Assembly: GCA_014904985.1 (NCBI GenBank)
Contig: MU129054.1
Span: forward strand, 64,501 to 128,500
Length of the DNA: 64,000 nucleotides
Reading direction: 5' to 3'
DNA from: Hydnum rufescens UP504
Lineage: Eukaryota > Basidiomycota > Agaricomycetes > Cantharellales > Hydnaceae
Of the stretch, positions 1 through 10,856 are shown in pieces. A program made the translations under genes and the position numbers. The notes under the pieces were generated by a model. The model did no database searches and was not told the DNA's origin. It was given only the letters and a program-made list of their open reading frames with translations. The first letter of the stretch is position 1. Each line of letters opens with the position of its first letter.

Positions 1-190
1 CTGACTCCACCTAGTCCCTTCCGGGCTGCTGGACTGCTCCTCCGGTCTCTCCGGACTCTCTATCTCACTCTTGCCTGGATCCTTTCAGACTTAGCCAGAC
101 TTACACCGGACTTAGCCGGAATTATTTGTGTTTACATTTGTTTGGTGCTCTCATCACAGTGTGGCCCTGACAGAAGACCAAAGCTCTCTT

Positions 191-1279
191 ATGAGCCCAC
201 CATCTGCATTCCTCAGCATTGCTGACTTCACTCCCACACCTCACTCCGAAATGTCTGACGGTGCTCCAGTAGCCATCACCACTGACCACCACCTCCACCT
301 CCTCACCCAACTCCAACAACAGAATGCCACACTCCATGAGGAGCTGGACAATATGCGGAACCAAGGGACACATGTTGCTGGTCTTGTATCGGCTGCAGTT
401 CAGCAGACTCTCCAACAACACCCTCTGTCCACACCTACCCAATCCACTCAAGAGGCAAAGGGGGCTGACCCTGAGCCATTCTCTGGAGACCGGAACAAGA
501 CAGAAAGCTTCCTGCACTCCATCCGACTAAACATTGCGCTCCAGCCCAGGGTCTATCCAACGGAGCTGCACAAAATCCTGTACACACTCTCCTGGATGAA
601 GGATGGAACAGCCGGAGCCTGGGCAGAAAGTCTTTCCACCTCCTTCCTCAACCCTGAAACCCACAACCCATACGAGACCTTTGAAGACTTCCTAGTTGCC
701 TTCAAGAGTGCTTTTGGAGAGCCGGATCAAGAGTTCACTGCATGATCCCAGCTCCGGAACCTGAAGCAAGGGAAGATGTCCGCAGAGGAATATACTGCAC
801 ACTTCAATGCCTTGGCTGGTCAGACAGGTTTTGGAGCAGAGGCCCTTATTGATGCATACCAATGAGGGCTCGATGAATGGTTGCTAGAGAAAATGCATCT
901 CAGCAATCTGCCAGAAACCCTTGGAGGATGGCAAAACACAGCACGTCGGTTGGACAACCTTTACCTCCGATTCCGACAGGCTACCACAGGCCCAAACCCC
1001 TACACACCGAGGAATCCTCCAACACCTTCCTTGTCTACTCCGTTCACCCCCTTGGATGTAGATTCAACTCGGAAGCAGGAGGCATGACACTGCTACAACT
1101 GTCAGGAGCTGGGACACATTTCTCATGACTGCCCCCAGCTGCAGAAGCCCCAAAAGTTTGTCTGTGTCACAGAAGATGTCAGGGCAATTGTCCGTGAGGA
1201 ACTGCGGAAGCTATTCCCAGTATCAAAGGATGCACTGGAGACCCAAAGATCAAATCCCCAGGGTCTTCACAAATGGTCA
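191..1279 (+). pseudogene. Gag polyprotein remnant of the gypsy element
   Basis: The first in-frame ATG is at 191, with a second good candidate at 251. The N-terminal part is coiled-coil-like and glutamine-rich. It is followed by a capsid-like region around 450-1,000 and then a CCHC zinc knuckle (CYNCQELGHISHDC) at about 1,091-1,132. Gag forms the virus-like particle and binds the element's RNA. In-frame TGA codons lie at 743-745, 863-865 and 1085-1087. Each stands where the next base context would make a CGA arginine codon natural, so the losses look like single C-to-T changes. The gene cannot give a full product. Confidence 0.8.
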
Positions 1280-1282
1280 GCA

Positions 1283-3711
1283 GTGAAAGATGCGTCCTGC
1301 CTGACCAACAGATTCTCTCCTCTTGAAAATTGTACATATGGAGTTGGAGACGACATGTTCTTCTCTGATGATGAAAGTGAGGAATCTGAAAGTGTGTCCA
1401 CTGATATCGAGCCTCCCCACAACCTTCCACCAACTATCCACCTCCTCTCTGAAGACCCCAGACGAGCCATGGAAGTCAAGGTGAAAATCCAATCCCCTTG
1501 GACCAGAGCAATATGTGCCGGAACCGTGCTCCTAGACTCCGGAGCAACTGGGATGTTCATGGATCTGACCTTTGCGACAGAGAACTGCCTGGACATACAC
1601 CCTCTCCCACGCCCCATCCCTGTCTACAATGTTGATGGAACCCTCAATGAGATGGGATCCATCCGTGAGGAGGTAGAGGTCATCCTCTGGATTGGTGACC
1701 ATTCCGAACGAGTAGTGTCCTCTGTGATCGGACTAGGAAAGACTAAGCTGATCATAGGGCACACCTGGCTCCACCACCACAACCCGGAAATCAATTGGAC
1801 AACAGGGAAGATCACACTGACTTGCTGCCCATCAGACTGCTGTGTGGTGATCCGGAAGGTTTGGAATGCAGAATGCCACAGAGAAAGGAAAAGTAGGCAC
1901 AGTGTGGAAAACCCCCAGGGAAACCCTCCACCCATGGAGGATACCGATGATGGGTCCATGACTCTGGAGAAAGGAGATGCCATATTCGTGGCTTACTTTC
2001 CTGGCGAGAACGAACACTCAGCAATCATCTGAGCAACAAGCACCCCCTCACAGAGGATGGCAGAGGCCACCAAGGCGAATGAACCACCGAAGAGCTTTGA
2101 GGAGCTCATCCCTGAAGAATTCCAGGACTTCCGAGATGTCTTCTCCAAGGACTCCTTTGACCAGCTTCCGAAGCGGAAACCATGGGACCACCACATCGAG
2201 TTTAAGGAAGGAAGCCAGCTCCCTCCTCCAGCCAAACTCTTCCCTCTGTCCCCCAAGGAGCAGAAGGAATTAGATGACTTCCTAAAGGAAAATCTTGCAT
2301 CTGGTCATATTCGCCCTTCAAAGTCTCCTATGGCTGCTCTGGTGTTCTTTGTGAAAAAAAAGGATGGAGGTTTCTGACTGGTCCAGGACTACCAGAAGCT
2401 CAATGACATCACAGTCAAAAATGCATACCCCTTACCCCTGATCTCCAATGTCATTGACCGACTCCGAGGGGCCAAGGTGTTTGGAAAACTAGACCTGTGG
2501 TGGGGCTTCCAGAATATCCAGATGGTGGACGGAGAAGAGTGGAAGGCAGCATTCCAGACCAACCGAGGCCTTTTTGAACCCTTAGTCATGTTCTTTGGAC
2601 TCTGCAACTCCCCTGGTACTTTTCAAAACATGATCAATGACGTCCTCTGGGAGTGGATTGACAATGGAGCATGCATTGTGTACCTGGATGACATCCTTAG
2701 TTTCGCCAAGACCTGGGAAGAGTATATCCGTGGAGTCCGAGGGATTCTGCAGACACTCTGGGAAAACAACCTTTTCCTGAAGCCAGAGAAGTGCGAGTTC
2801 TTCTGAGATCAGATCGAGTATCTGGGCATGGTGTTTACCCCAGATCATGTGGAAATGGACCCAGTTAAGGTTGCAGGTGTGACAGACTGGCCAGAACCAT
2901 GGAACCTGAAGGAGACACAGTCATTCCTGGGGTTCATCAACTTCTACCGACGATTCATCCAGGACTTCGCCAAAGTTGCCAGGCCCCTAAATGATCTGAC
3001 TCAGAAGGACACACCTTTCCGGTGGACCAATGTAGAGCGTAATGCCTTCCTGAAGCTGAAGACACTTCTCACCTCTGCACCTATCCTAGTCTTCCCTTCC
3101 GAGTCCAGCCACTTCCATGTGGAGGCAGATGCCTCAGGATATGCCACTGGCGCAGTACTGTCACAGCTCCAAGAGGATGGAAAGTGGCATCCTGTTGGCT
3201 TCCTGTCGAAGAGTCTGTCAGAAGCCGAGAGGAACTATGACATCTATGACAAGGAGCTCATGGCAATTATCAGGGCCTTAGAGGCATGGAGGCACTACTT
3301 GGAAGGCTCTCCACATGCAATCAAAATCTTGACAGACCACCAGAACCTCCAGTACTTCCGGTCCGCCCAGAAACTGAACCAGAGACAGGCCTGATGGAGT
3401 ATCTTCCTCTCTTGTTTCAACTTCACCCTTCAGCACTGTTCTGGAACCCAGTCAGGGAAGCCAGATGCTCTTTCACGTCATTTGGACCATCCATGAGGGG
3501 ACTCTGATAACTCTGATATGGTTTTGCTAAAGCCTGCCGCATTCCAGTCACATGCTGTGGACACCACAGAGGTTGTGGCTGTTGAGGGGCCGAGTCAGAA
3601 CCTGATGGCCCGGATTAAGCGGGCGACAGAGATTGATGACAAAGTGGTCCAGATCATCAAGGAGTTGAATAGAGATGGACCAAAGACACACCTGAAGGAT
3701 TGGGAGCTGGA
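1283..3711 (+). pseudogene. Pol remnant: protease, reverse transcriptase and RNase H, integrase missing
   Basis: The retropepsin active-site motif LLDSGATG is at about 1,529-1,552. The reverse transcriptase follows from about 2,100, with the catalytic motif in the form YLDD at about 2,681-2,692. RNase H follows, with the conserved VEADASGYATGAV stretch at about 3,119-3,157 and LTDHQNLQYF near 3,330. In-frame TGA codons are at 2030-2032, 2375-2377, 2804-2806, 3392-3394 and 3494-3496. The reading frame continues a little beyond RNase H and then runs into repeat DNA at about 3,706-3,745, where it ends. The HHCC zinc finger and DDE integrase expected next in gypsy elements are not present. Confidence 0.85.
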
Positions 3712-6000
3712 TTTATCACTTCATCATTTCAAAGGTATCACATAGTTTTGGAATTTTTAATTTTATGGTTAGGCTTGGCCTTTCTCTCTTTCTATGGGCA
3801 CTTTTCCATCTCTCCGTCGATTTGGAGTCCAAAATCGACACTTTTCACGTATTTTACTATTGCATTTTCCACTCCCAATAGTAAAAAGCTAATTGTGGAC
3901 GCCCTCTTGCACGCCTTTTGGCTGGCAGATTGCGATTCCCACTCCCCGGGGACCTTTCCTACTGTGAGGGAGATGGCAAATAAAGACATTGGACGGAAAA
4001 TAGAGGGATTGACTATAGATTCTAATCTGATGAGGTGTCCTCTATACTAGTCCTCTAGTTAGAGGAGTGGTCCAGCGCACGGCATAGCCAAGTTGGACCA
4101 TTATTTCAAAGATATCTATATGGTTGACTTTCTATCTATCCTGGGGGACTATTAACTGTTGATTCTAATCTGATGAGGTGCCCTTAATGGGTTCTGGCGC
4201 ACGGCATAGCCAAGCTGGATTTTATGACTTTCATCATTTCAAAGATATCACATAGTTTTTATTAACCTATGGTTAGGGTTAGGGTTGGGCATCCTTTGTC
4301 TCTATCTGCTTGGCTCCTTGGGTAGAGGGGGGCTGTTTATGGTTACGGGTGAGTCTTTCTTTCTATTTTCACTTTCCTCATCTCTCTGTCAATTTGGAGT
4401 CCAAAATCGACACTTTTCACGTATTTTACTAATGCATTTTCCACTCCCAATAGTAAAAAGCTAATTGTGGACGCCCTCTTGCACGCCTTTTGGCTGGCAG
4501 ATTGCGATTCCCACTCCCTGGGGGCCTTTCCTACTATGTGGGAGATGGCAAATACAGACATTGGACGGAAAATTAGAAGGATTGACTATGGATTCTAATC
4601 TGATGTGTCCTCTATACTAGTCTCTAGTTAGAGGGGTGGTCCAGCGCACGGCATAGCCAAGTTGGACCATAACAGCATTATTTCAAAGATATCTATATGG
4701 TTGACTTTCTATCTATCCTGGGGGACTATTAACTGTTGATTCTAATCTGATGGGGTGCCCTTAATGGGTTCTGGCGCACGGCATAGCCAAGCTGGATTTT
4801 ATGACTTTCATCATTTCAAAGATATCACATAGTTTTTATTAACCTATGGTTAGGGTTAGGGTTGGGCGTCCTTTGTCTCTATCTGCTTGGCTCCCTCGGT
4901 GGGGGGTGGGTTAGAGGTTATTATGATCTGATGATGTGGGTTTTTCCAGTGTCCCGCCTGGCATGGTCAACACTGGGCAATCTGCAGTGGTCACTTCAAA
5001 GATATCTTATAATCTGCTTTCTGTCTATCCTGGGGGGCTGTTAAACTGTTGATTCTAATCTGATGGAGTGGGCCCTCTCTACTAGTCTACACTAGTTAGA
5101 GGTTTCCAGCGCACGGCATAGCCAAGCTGGATTTATCACTCCATCATTTCAAAGATATCATACAGTTTTTATTAGTTTATGGTTAGGCTTAGCCTCTTTC
5201 TTTCTATGTTCACTTTTTCCACTCTCCTCATCTCTCTCTCGATTTGAAGTCCAAAATCGACACTTTTCACGTATTTTACTATTGCATTTTCCACTCCCAA
5301 TAGTAAAAAGCTAATTGTGGACGCCCTCTTGCACGCCTTTTGGCTGGCAGATTGCGATTCCCACTCCCTGGGGGCCTTTCCTACTACATGGGAGATGGCA
5401 AATAAAGACATTGGACGGAAAATTAGAAGGATTAACTATGGATTCTAATCTGATGAGGTGTCCTCTATACTAGTCTCTAGTTAGGGGGTGGTCCAGCGCA
5501 CGGCATAGCCAAGTTGGACCATAAGCAGCATTATTTCAAAGATATCTTTATGGTTGACTTTCTTATTTATCCTGGGGGACTATTAACTGTTGATTCTAAT
5601 CTGATGAGGTGCCCTTAGTGGGTTCTGGCGCACGGCATAGCCAAGCTGGATTTATGACTTTCATCATTTCAAAGATATCACATAGTTTTTATTAACCTAT
5701 GGTTAGGGTTAGGGTTGGGCGTCCTTTGTCTCTATCTGCTTGGCCCCCTAGGGAAGTGAGCTATAGATTCTAATTTGACGGGTGTGCGGGTTTTCAGTGC
5801 ACGGCATAGCCAATATTGGATAACCAGCAGCATCATTTCAAAGATATTTTATAATCTACTTTCTGCCTATGCTGGTTCTAATTTGACGGAGTGGGACATG
5901 TCTACTAAGTTAGCTGTTTTCAGCGCACGGCATAGCCAAGCTGGATTTACCACTTCATCATTTTAAGGATATCACATAGTGTTTATTAGTTTATGGTTAG
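3706..6000 (+). repeat. Complex tandem-repeat block, possibly ribosomal intergenic-spacer repeats
   Basis: Two repeated modules alternate. The first is a ~150-base module starting near 3,821, 4,392 and 5,242 (TTTGGAGTCCAAAATCGACA and what follows). It is nearly identical in the three copies. The second contains GCACGGCATAGCCAA; I count nine copies near 4075, 4198, 4644, 4772, 5110, 5496, 5628, 5799 and 5923. It is often followed by GCTGGATTTA and CATCATTTCAAAGATATCA. The larger period is about 570 bases between the first two units, then irregular. No gene is supported. Because the 5' end of an 18S rRNA gene lies downstream in the same orientation, I suspect a broken rDNA intergenic spacer; that is inference. 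Confidence 0.75.
4273..5714 (+). repeat. Three short interstitial telomere-like TTAGGG runs
   Basis: Two perfect TTAGGG hexamers in a row, followed by TTGGGC, occur at about 4273-4284, 4850-4861 and 5703-5714, each at the same place in the larger repeat unit (after CCTATGG). TTAGGG is the usual telomere repeat of basidiomycetes. Because each run is part of a repeat unit, they were multiplied with it and are not three independent telomere insertions. Confidence 0.6.
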
Positions 6001-6777
6001 GCTTAGCCTGTTTCTGATGATGTCTCTCTTTCTTTTACAGGTGAATCTGCCTTGAATTTTTAGGGACTATCTCTCAGAGTAATTCTCTCATGCTGGGTTC
6101 AGATTGGAGGAGGTGTTTGCCTGCCCCTAATGTGGTCTCTCATGCGATTGAGTGCTTTCAGGCGGGGATTTGGAACATGTTTAAAGACATAAGTACGGTC
6201 TTCTCCTGGTTGATTGGTAGTCCTGGTTGATTGTTGGTCTTGCAAATGGCTCCTGCTCCGAGTTCCATTGTTATCTGTCTTATATTATTGGCAGTGTACG
6301 TGGCTTGGTTTTAGAGTCTGGGATGGGTTAGGGTTAGCATGGGTTTATTTTCCCCTTGTTGTTCCCTTAATCCGTTGCAAGTGGCATAGAGATTTTCCTA
6401 TGCTTCTTGATGAAATGTGGTGGGTTATTTGCCTTTTGGCTATACTTGTTGCACTTAATTATTTGGGGTTCCACCTGGATTTCGGATGCCGTGCCTTTTT
6501 GCTCGGGACTGGTCTATGGTAGTCCTCTTTTTAAGTTAGTGATTCCAGTCCATTGGACTGGGAGACCTTGACTGAAGGTTGTGAGACCCGGGGGATAATG
6601 ATGCCCTGTGTTGATTTGTAGATGAGTGTGTCATGCATGCTCTTGAAGGTCAATAGGGGGGCTGTTCTTGAGGTGTTAAAGCCTTTGGAAATGTAACAAA
6701 TGCCCTGGTGCTGCAAGGACTCTTAGGTCTAAAGTGGTGCCAGTTGACTTGGCCTTGCCAAGTCGGTATGGGATAGT
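6001..6777. other. Non-coding spacer ahead of the 18S fragment
   Basis: I see no gene, tRNA or recognised repeat here apart from short echoes of the upstream block (for example GGGTTAGGGTTAGC near 6,327). The position directly in front of an 18S start, in the right orientation, fits an external transcribed spacer remnant, but there is no conserved landmark to prove it. Confidence 0.4.
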
Positions 6778-7040
6778 TACCTGGTTGATCCTGCCAGTAG
6801 TCATATGCTTGTCTCAAAGATTAAGCCATGCATGTCTAAGTATAAACAAATTTATACTGTGAAACTGCGAATGGCTCATTAAATCAGTTATAGTTTATTT
6901 GATGGTACCTTGCTACATGGATAACTGTGGTAATTCTAGAGCTAATACATGCATCAAAGCCCCGACTTCTGGAAGGGGTGTATTTATTAGATAAAAAACC
7001 AACGCGGTTCGCCGCTCCTTTGGTGATTCATAATAACTTC
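6778..7040 (+). rRNA. 5'-terminal fragment of the 18S (small-subunit) rRNA gene
   Basis: The sequence begins exactly with the universal eukaryotic 18S start TACCTGGTTGATCCTGCCAG and continues without visible damage through the conserved GTAATTCTAGAGCTAATACA stretch. It stops near CATAATAACTTC at about 7,040, where normal 18S would go on with CTCGAATCGCATGG. Only about 263 of the usual ~1,800 bases are present. The remainder, the ITS regions, 5.8S and 28S are not in the window. This is a partial, non-functional copy, made by a break, rearrangement or retro-insertion. Confidence 0.92.
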
Positions 7041-9093
7041 ATGCAGATTTGGCCTCCTTGGATAAATATTGTAGTTCAGAGTGTCCTCTCAATCTTTGTA
7101 CTCCCAATCTGGTCTGTTGTGCTAATGACTATCATGGTGCTATTTGTTCCTTGGGCTAAGCCCTAAGCTTGATTGCTGTCTATGTGTATGCAATATCAAG
7201 TGTATGGCCTCTTTTTACCCTGAGCCAGTCCTGAGCTTTGAAGCTATGTTACTAATTGAATTGGTCCAGTGGAGTCCTAGGTGGAACATCATGTAAGTTA
7301 TTACTGCAGTGAGTTACAAATGTAATCTTGGAATTGACTGTTTTCATCTGTCTGATCATCTCTTTAGGGCCGGCTTGAATTAACCTTGAGGTGGGGGGCC
7401 ACATAATTGGATTAGGGCAGCCTCCTGACCCGTAGAGCCTATGAATGCTAAAAGCAGTGTGTAGGAAGAGTTTTATGGGTTAGGTTGTATGACCACAGAA
7501 CTCTGAGGGCAAGCTGTCCAAGTCGAGCCTCAGTCCTAGTCAGTGAGAATGGTGCAAGGTTTCACAGGACACTCTAAGTACACAAGGTGTAGCTGGAAGC
7601 TATGGGAAGCAGGGAGAGGTATGCAGGAACTGCATGCTATTGAGGTGGAATGATATTAATACCTAATACCTTACAACTTGCAAGCTGCAGACTTGGACAA
7701 GAAGGCACCATAGAGGTCCTCAGGGAGAAGTAGTATGACTCTAGGTCAAGTCAAGGAAGGATGGACAAACTGGAAGTGTAGTGGTCTAGTGTTGTAAGAG
7801 AGTAATGGCCTGTAGTGCTATGTCAATTGTGTTAATATCCACATTGTTGGAGGGATAAACCCCCATTGCATTGAATTTGCCTCATCACCCAACCACCTCC
7901 TCAAACTCCTCAAACAAACCCAATATATTCAATTCTGCCTCCTCCATTTCTCATTATTCTTTTTATTATTAAATGGCACGGATTCCCCTCTTTCAAAAAC
8001 CATGGCCCACTCACTTTTCCTCCACCTTGTGTATGAGATGTTTGTTTGTCCATATCCAGGTCCTCAACAGACCACCTGTATTTGTGTTTATCTCAAGTCC
8101 AACCAATTGTGACTGTGGCAATTCAACTTGCCCTCTTCATTGATGCTCAATCCACTGTTCTGTGCATTGCCTTAAGGGCGATATATGAGTCCCAATTACT
8201 TAATCAAGATTGCCTAATCCTTTGGATCCAACTTGCGGACTAGTCACATGTTAAATAGGGGTTATTGCAACACTCTCAAGAAGTAAATGTGGAATATCTC
8301 CCTCAGTCTTGTTCGGATTGGCTCGAAAAAATACCACCCAGAAAGCTACGATCCATACCTATTTGACCATACCAGACCCATGCTTATTGAATGCGAACTG
8401 CATCCTCCAGGTTGATTTTACCTCATGCTCCACACTATCCTTCAGTATTTTGTGAATATCTCCACCAGTTTTGATCTGATTCATTAGAAACAACCACCCC
8501 TGGAAAAACACTGAAAATTGGCATCGAATGGTACCAAGGGAAAAACAAATGGATTAGCACTTGGGTTTCTGTAATTTAGTCTCCCCATGTCTCATTTCAT
8601 CTTTACCTCTGCTTTTCTGATTACTAAAGGCAATTATGATTCCAGCACCCTATGTCTGACAGAGGGCATGTCTAGGGTAACCAGTTCCACCTTTTTCCAA
8701 GGGCTTTGTTCAGTAGGAGAGGAGGAATAGCTTGGTTAAGCCATATTCTCCTATTCTGACTTGATAATTGAATATCACCTTCAGTTCTGAAGCTTTTGAC
8801 TTGATTTCTTTTTCATCATTTTTGCCTTAACCCCACCTTTCCACCAGTTATAATAGCATTTTTCTGTGATGTATATTAAGTGCAGGAAATGTTAATTTCT
8901 ATCATCTTTCCCCTCATCCCCAGTTGAAAAGCTAGTTGAACTGCTGCTGGTGTCAGGGTGAATTCCATAACTCAACCCATACTAATCACACTTTTGATAG
9001 GCTCTCAAGAGGAGAACTAGAGTGTGATTCTGACTTAACAATTCTTTCATTTATTGTCTGGACAGGCTCTCAGCCTGGTCAGCCGATTATCAG
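7041..9093. other. Gene-free stretch, nothing recognised
   Basis: About 2 kb of AT-moderate sequence with no open frame longer than 65 codons, no rRNA continuation, no tRNA and no clear internal repeat. It could be decayed transposon DNA. Nothing in it can be supported as a feature. Confidence 0.5.
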
Positions 9094-9116
9094 TATCTAA
9101 CTAGGTACTTCAAAGG

Positions 9117-9206
9117 TTGAATTTATATGGTCTAACTAGATATCAGCCCTGGGGGGCCCCTGCAATTCAGTCAAGGGGCCCCTCAAGCAGCCCAGGGGCC
9201 CCTAGC
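9117..9206 (+). repeat. Left terminal inverted repeat and GC-rich palindromes
   Basis: The inverted-repeat core at 9117-9140 matches the right end at 16,239-16,262. It is followed by three copies of the self-complementary GGGGCCCC family (near 9153, 9175 and 9196) separated by short unrelated sequence. The counterpart GGGGCCCC sits near 16,218 on the right. Confidence 0.6.
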
Positions 9207-9293
9207 CATTGGATTGTTTATTATTTATTTATTTATTATTATTATATTATTATATACATTGATAGGCTCGCCCAGTGGGGCACCCATGCACCC

Positions 9294-10800
9294 AAGAAGG
9301 GCAGCCACAGGCTGCTCTTCTTGCATGCTTGCAGCGAAATGACTAGATACATACCTTAAAATGATCACACCCGCCGCAGCGGGTGTTACTCCTTTCTCCC
9401 CTTGCATTGTTTGCTTGGGGCCCGGCTCATATGCTCGCGCGGGGTCCCGTTTGGGCGTCTGCGTGGGGCCTGGTTCCTAGAGTAAAGGATACGTCAGTTA
9501 AAATTCCAAAAAGCACAAGAAGAGCAGCCTCTGGCTGCTCTTCTTGCGCGACTGTCGTTAGGGGGGAAGGAACCTACATTCTAGTACCACACCCCCGCTG
9601 GGGCGGGTGTGGTACCTCACAGTGCGCCCATCATATGGACGGCGGGGTCTGTGCGGGCTTGTGTCCGCTGTTTCGTCGGGTTTGCACGGGGTTCCGTTCG
9701 GGGGTCGATACGCGCGGGTGCGGGGGTGTTCGTTGTTGGGGGGTTGTTCGTTCGGGGACGCGGGTGGTCTCTGTCACGTGATCTAGAATCAAAAGATCTA
9801 TAAATCAGAAGTGACGCAAAAAGGGCAGCTTGCGCTGCCCTTTTTGCACCACATACATAGAAATTAGATTAGATTAATAAAAACAAAACCTACATTCTAG
9901 TACCACACACCCGCCCCAGCGGGTGTGTGGTACCTTGTATTGTGTCGTTCGTTCCGACGGCGGGGTCTGTATGGGCCCGTGCCCAGCTTTTCGTACAGGG
10001 GTCTTGCGGGGTTCTGTTTAGATCGATACACAGGTGCGGGGGGTTTGGCGGGTGGTGTCTGTCAGACGATCTAGAATAAGTCAAAAGTGACGCATAAAGG
10101 GCAGCTTGCGCTGCACTTTGTGCGCCACTTACACATAGAGAATTAATTTTTTTTAAAAAGCATACCTTTAAGTACCACACACCCGCTGGAGCGGGTGTGT
10201 GGTACTCGTATTGGGTCCCTCGCATCCGTCTGGGCTCGTGCCTGGTTTTCACATAGGGGTCACACGGGGTTTCGTTCGAATTGATACACAGGGCGGGGGG
10301 TGTACCGTGGTGTCTCGCGCAGGGGTTTAGGAACACCTAGAGTTTAAAATAAAAAATATTAGTCTTAAGTGGTAAAACCGGCACAAAAAGAGCAGCTTTC
10401 GCTGCTCTTTTTATGCAGCTGAATCTACTGGGGGGGAGGACTCACCTTATATAGCACCACACACCCACCGCAGCGGGTGTGTGGTTCCTGGGGTGCTCAT
10501 TTGGCGTGCTGTTGTTTGGCGCGTCCTTGTTTGGGGCATCCTTGTTTGGCTCATCGTTGCTTGGCTCGTCGTGGCGCGTCGTCGTCTGGGCCCTTGCCGT
10601 TCGGGTCCTCATGGTTTCATGGGCTTCTGTCGTGCCTTGGACCAGGTCTTGATCTAGAATAATAAAAGAGATGTTAGTAAACCAGTTCAAAGCAGCGCAA
10701 AAAGAGCAGCTTTCGCTGCTCTTTTTGCGCCATTGTATCTACTAATAAAAGAACTTACCTTGTAACCACACACCCACAGCGGTGGGTGTGTGGTCGTTTA
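9294..10800 (-). repeat. Left array: six hairpin/intron-like units, read on the minus strand
   Basis: Six hairpins with GCTGC stems lie at about 9294-9322, 9513-9547, 9815-9848, 10090-10123, 10381-10418 and 10695-10730. The last is a perfect 36-mer with 16-base arms GCGCAAAAAGAGCAGC and a TTTC loop. On the minus strand each lies inside an intron-like interval: donor GTAAGT, GTGAGT or GTATGT, the hairpin, then usually an acceptor in TCTAG. Good examples span 10654-10758, 10337-10445 and 10071-10165. The intervals between are A/C-rich on the minus strand and end in a second hairpin of the type CCACACACCCGC / GCGGGTGTGTGG. No long ORF persists, so these are not clear protein exons. Whether splicing really happens is unknown. 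Confidence 0.75.
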
Positions 10801-10856
10801 CTTGCCCTTCCAGGTGGTTTGTTGTTGTGGTTGTGGAGTTGCAAAGAAAGACGCGC

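Larger units (their letters stand above)
1..3711 (+). mobile_element. Degenerate, truncated Ty3/gypsy-type LTR retrotransposon
   Basis: A single reading frame (codons beginning at positions equal to 2 modulo 3) runs from about 191 to about 3,711. It reads, in order, Gag with a zinc knuckle, a retropepsin, a reverse transcriptase and RNase H, which is the Ty3/gypsy order. No frameshift was found, but eight in-frame TGA codons break it. The integrase that should follow RNase H is absent: the coding similarity stops near 3,711, where the sequence turns into the tandem-repeat module found five more times downstream. Positions 1-190 look like untranslated leader; no LTR could be delimited because the window starts inside the element. 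It is a dead copy. Confidence 0.9.

Noticed and set aside
122..517. 131-codon minus-strand frame opposite Gag
   Set aside because: It lies antisense to the clear Gag frame and has no recognised domain; a shadow of the retroelement.
3792..5411. Three similar minus-strand ORFs as protein genes
   Set aside because: Their similarity is fully explained by near-identical repeat DNA; kept only as a low-interest observation.
3706..6000. 5S rRNA genes inside the repeat block
   Set aside because: No 5S A-box/C-box-like core or typical 5S start was found in any unit.
8046..8243. 65-codon ORF in the gene-free stretch
   Set aside because: Its length is expected by chance, and no domain or splice context is visible.
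7041..9093. Continuation of 18S/ITS/28S after the fragment
   Set aside because: None of the conserved 18S, 5.8S or 28S core motifs occurs after 7,040.
9890..10336. 148-codon minus-strand frame in the left array as a gene
   Set aside because: It crosses an intron-like interval and both hairpin types, and has no conserved composition between units.
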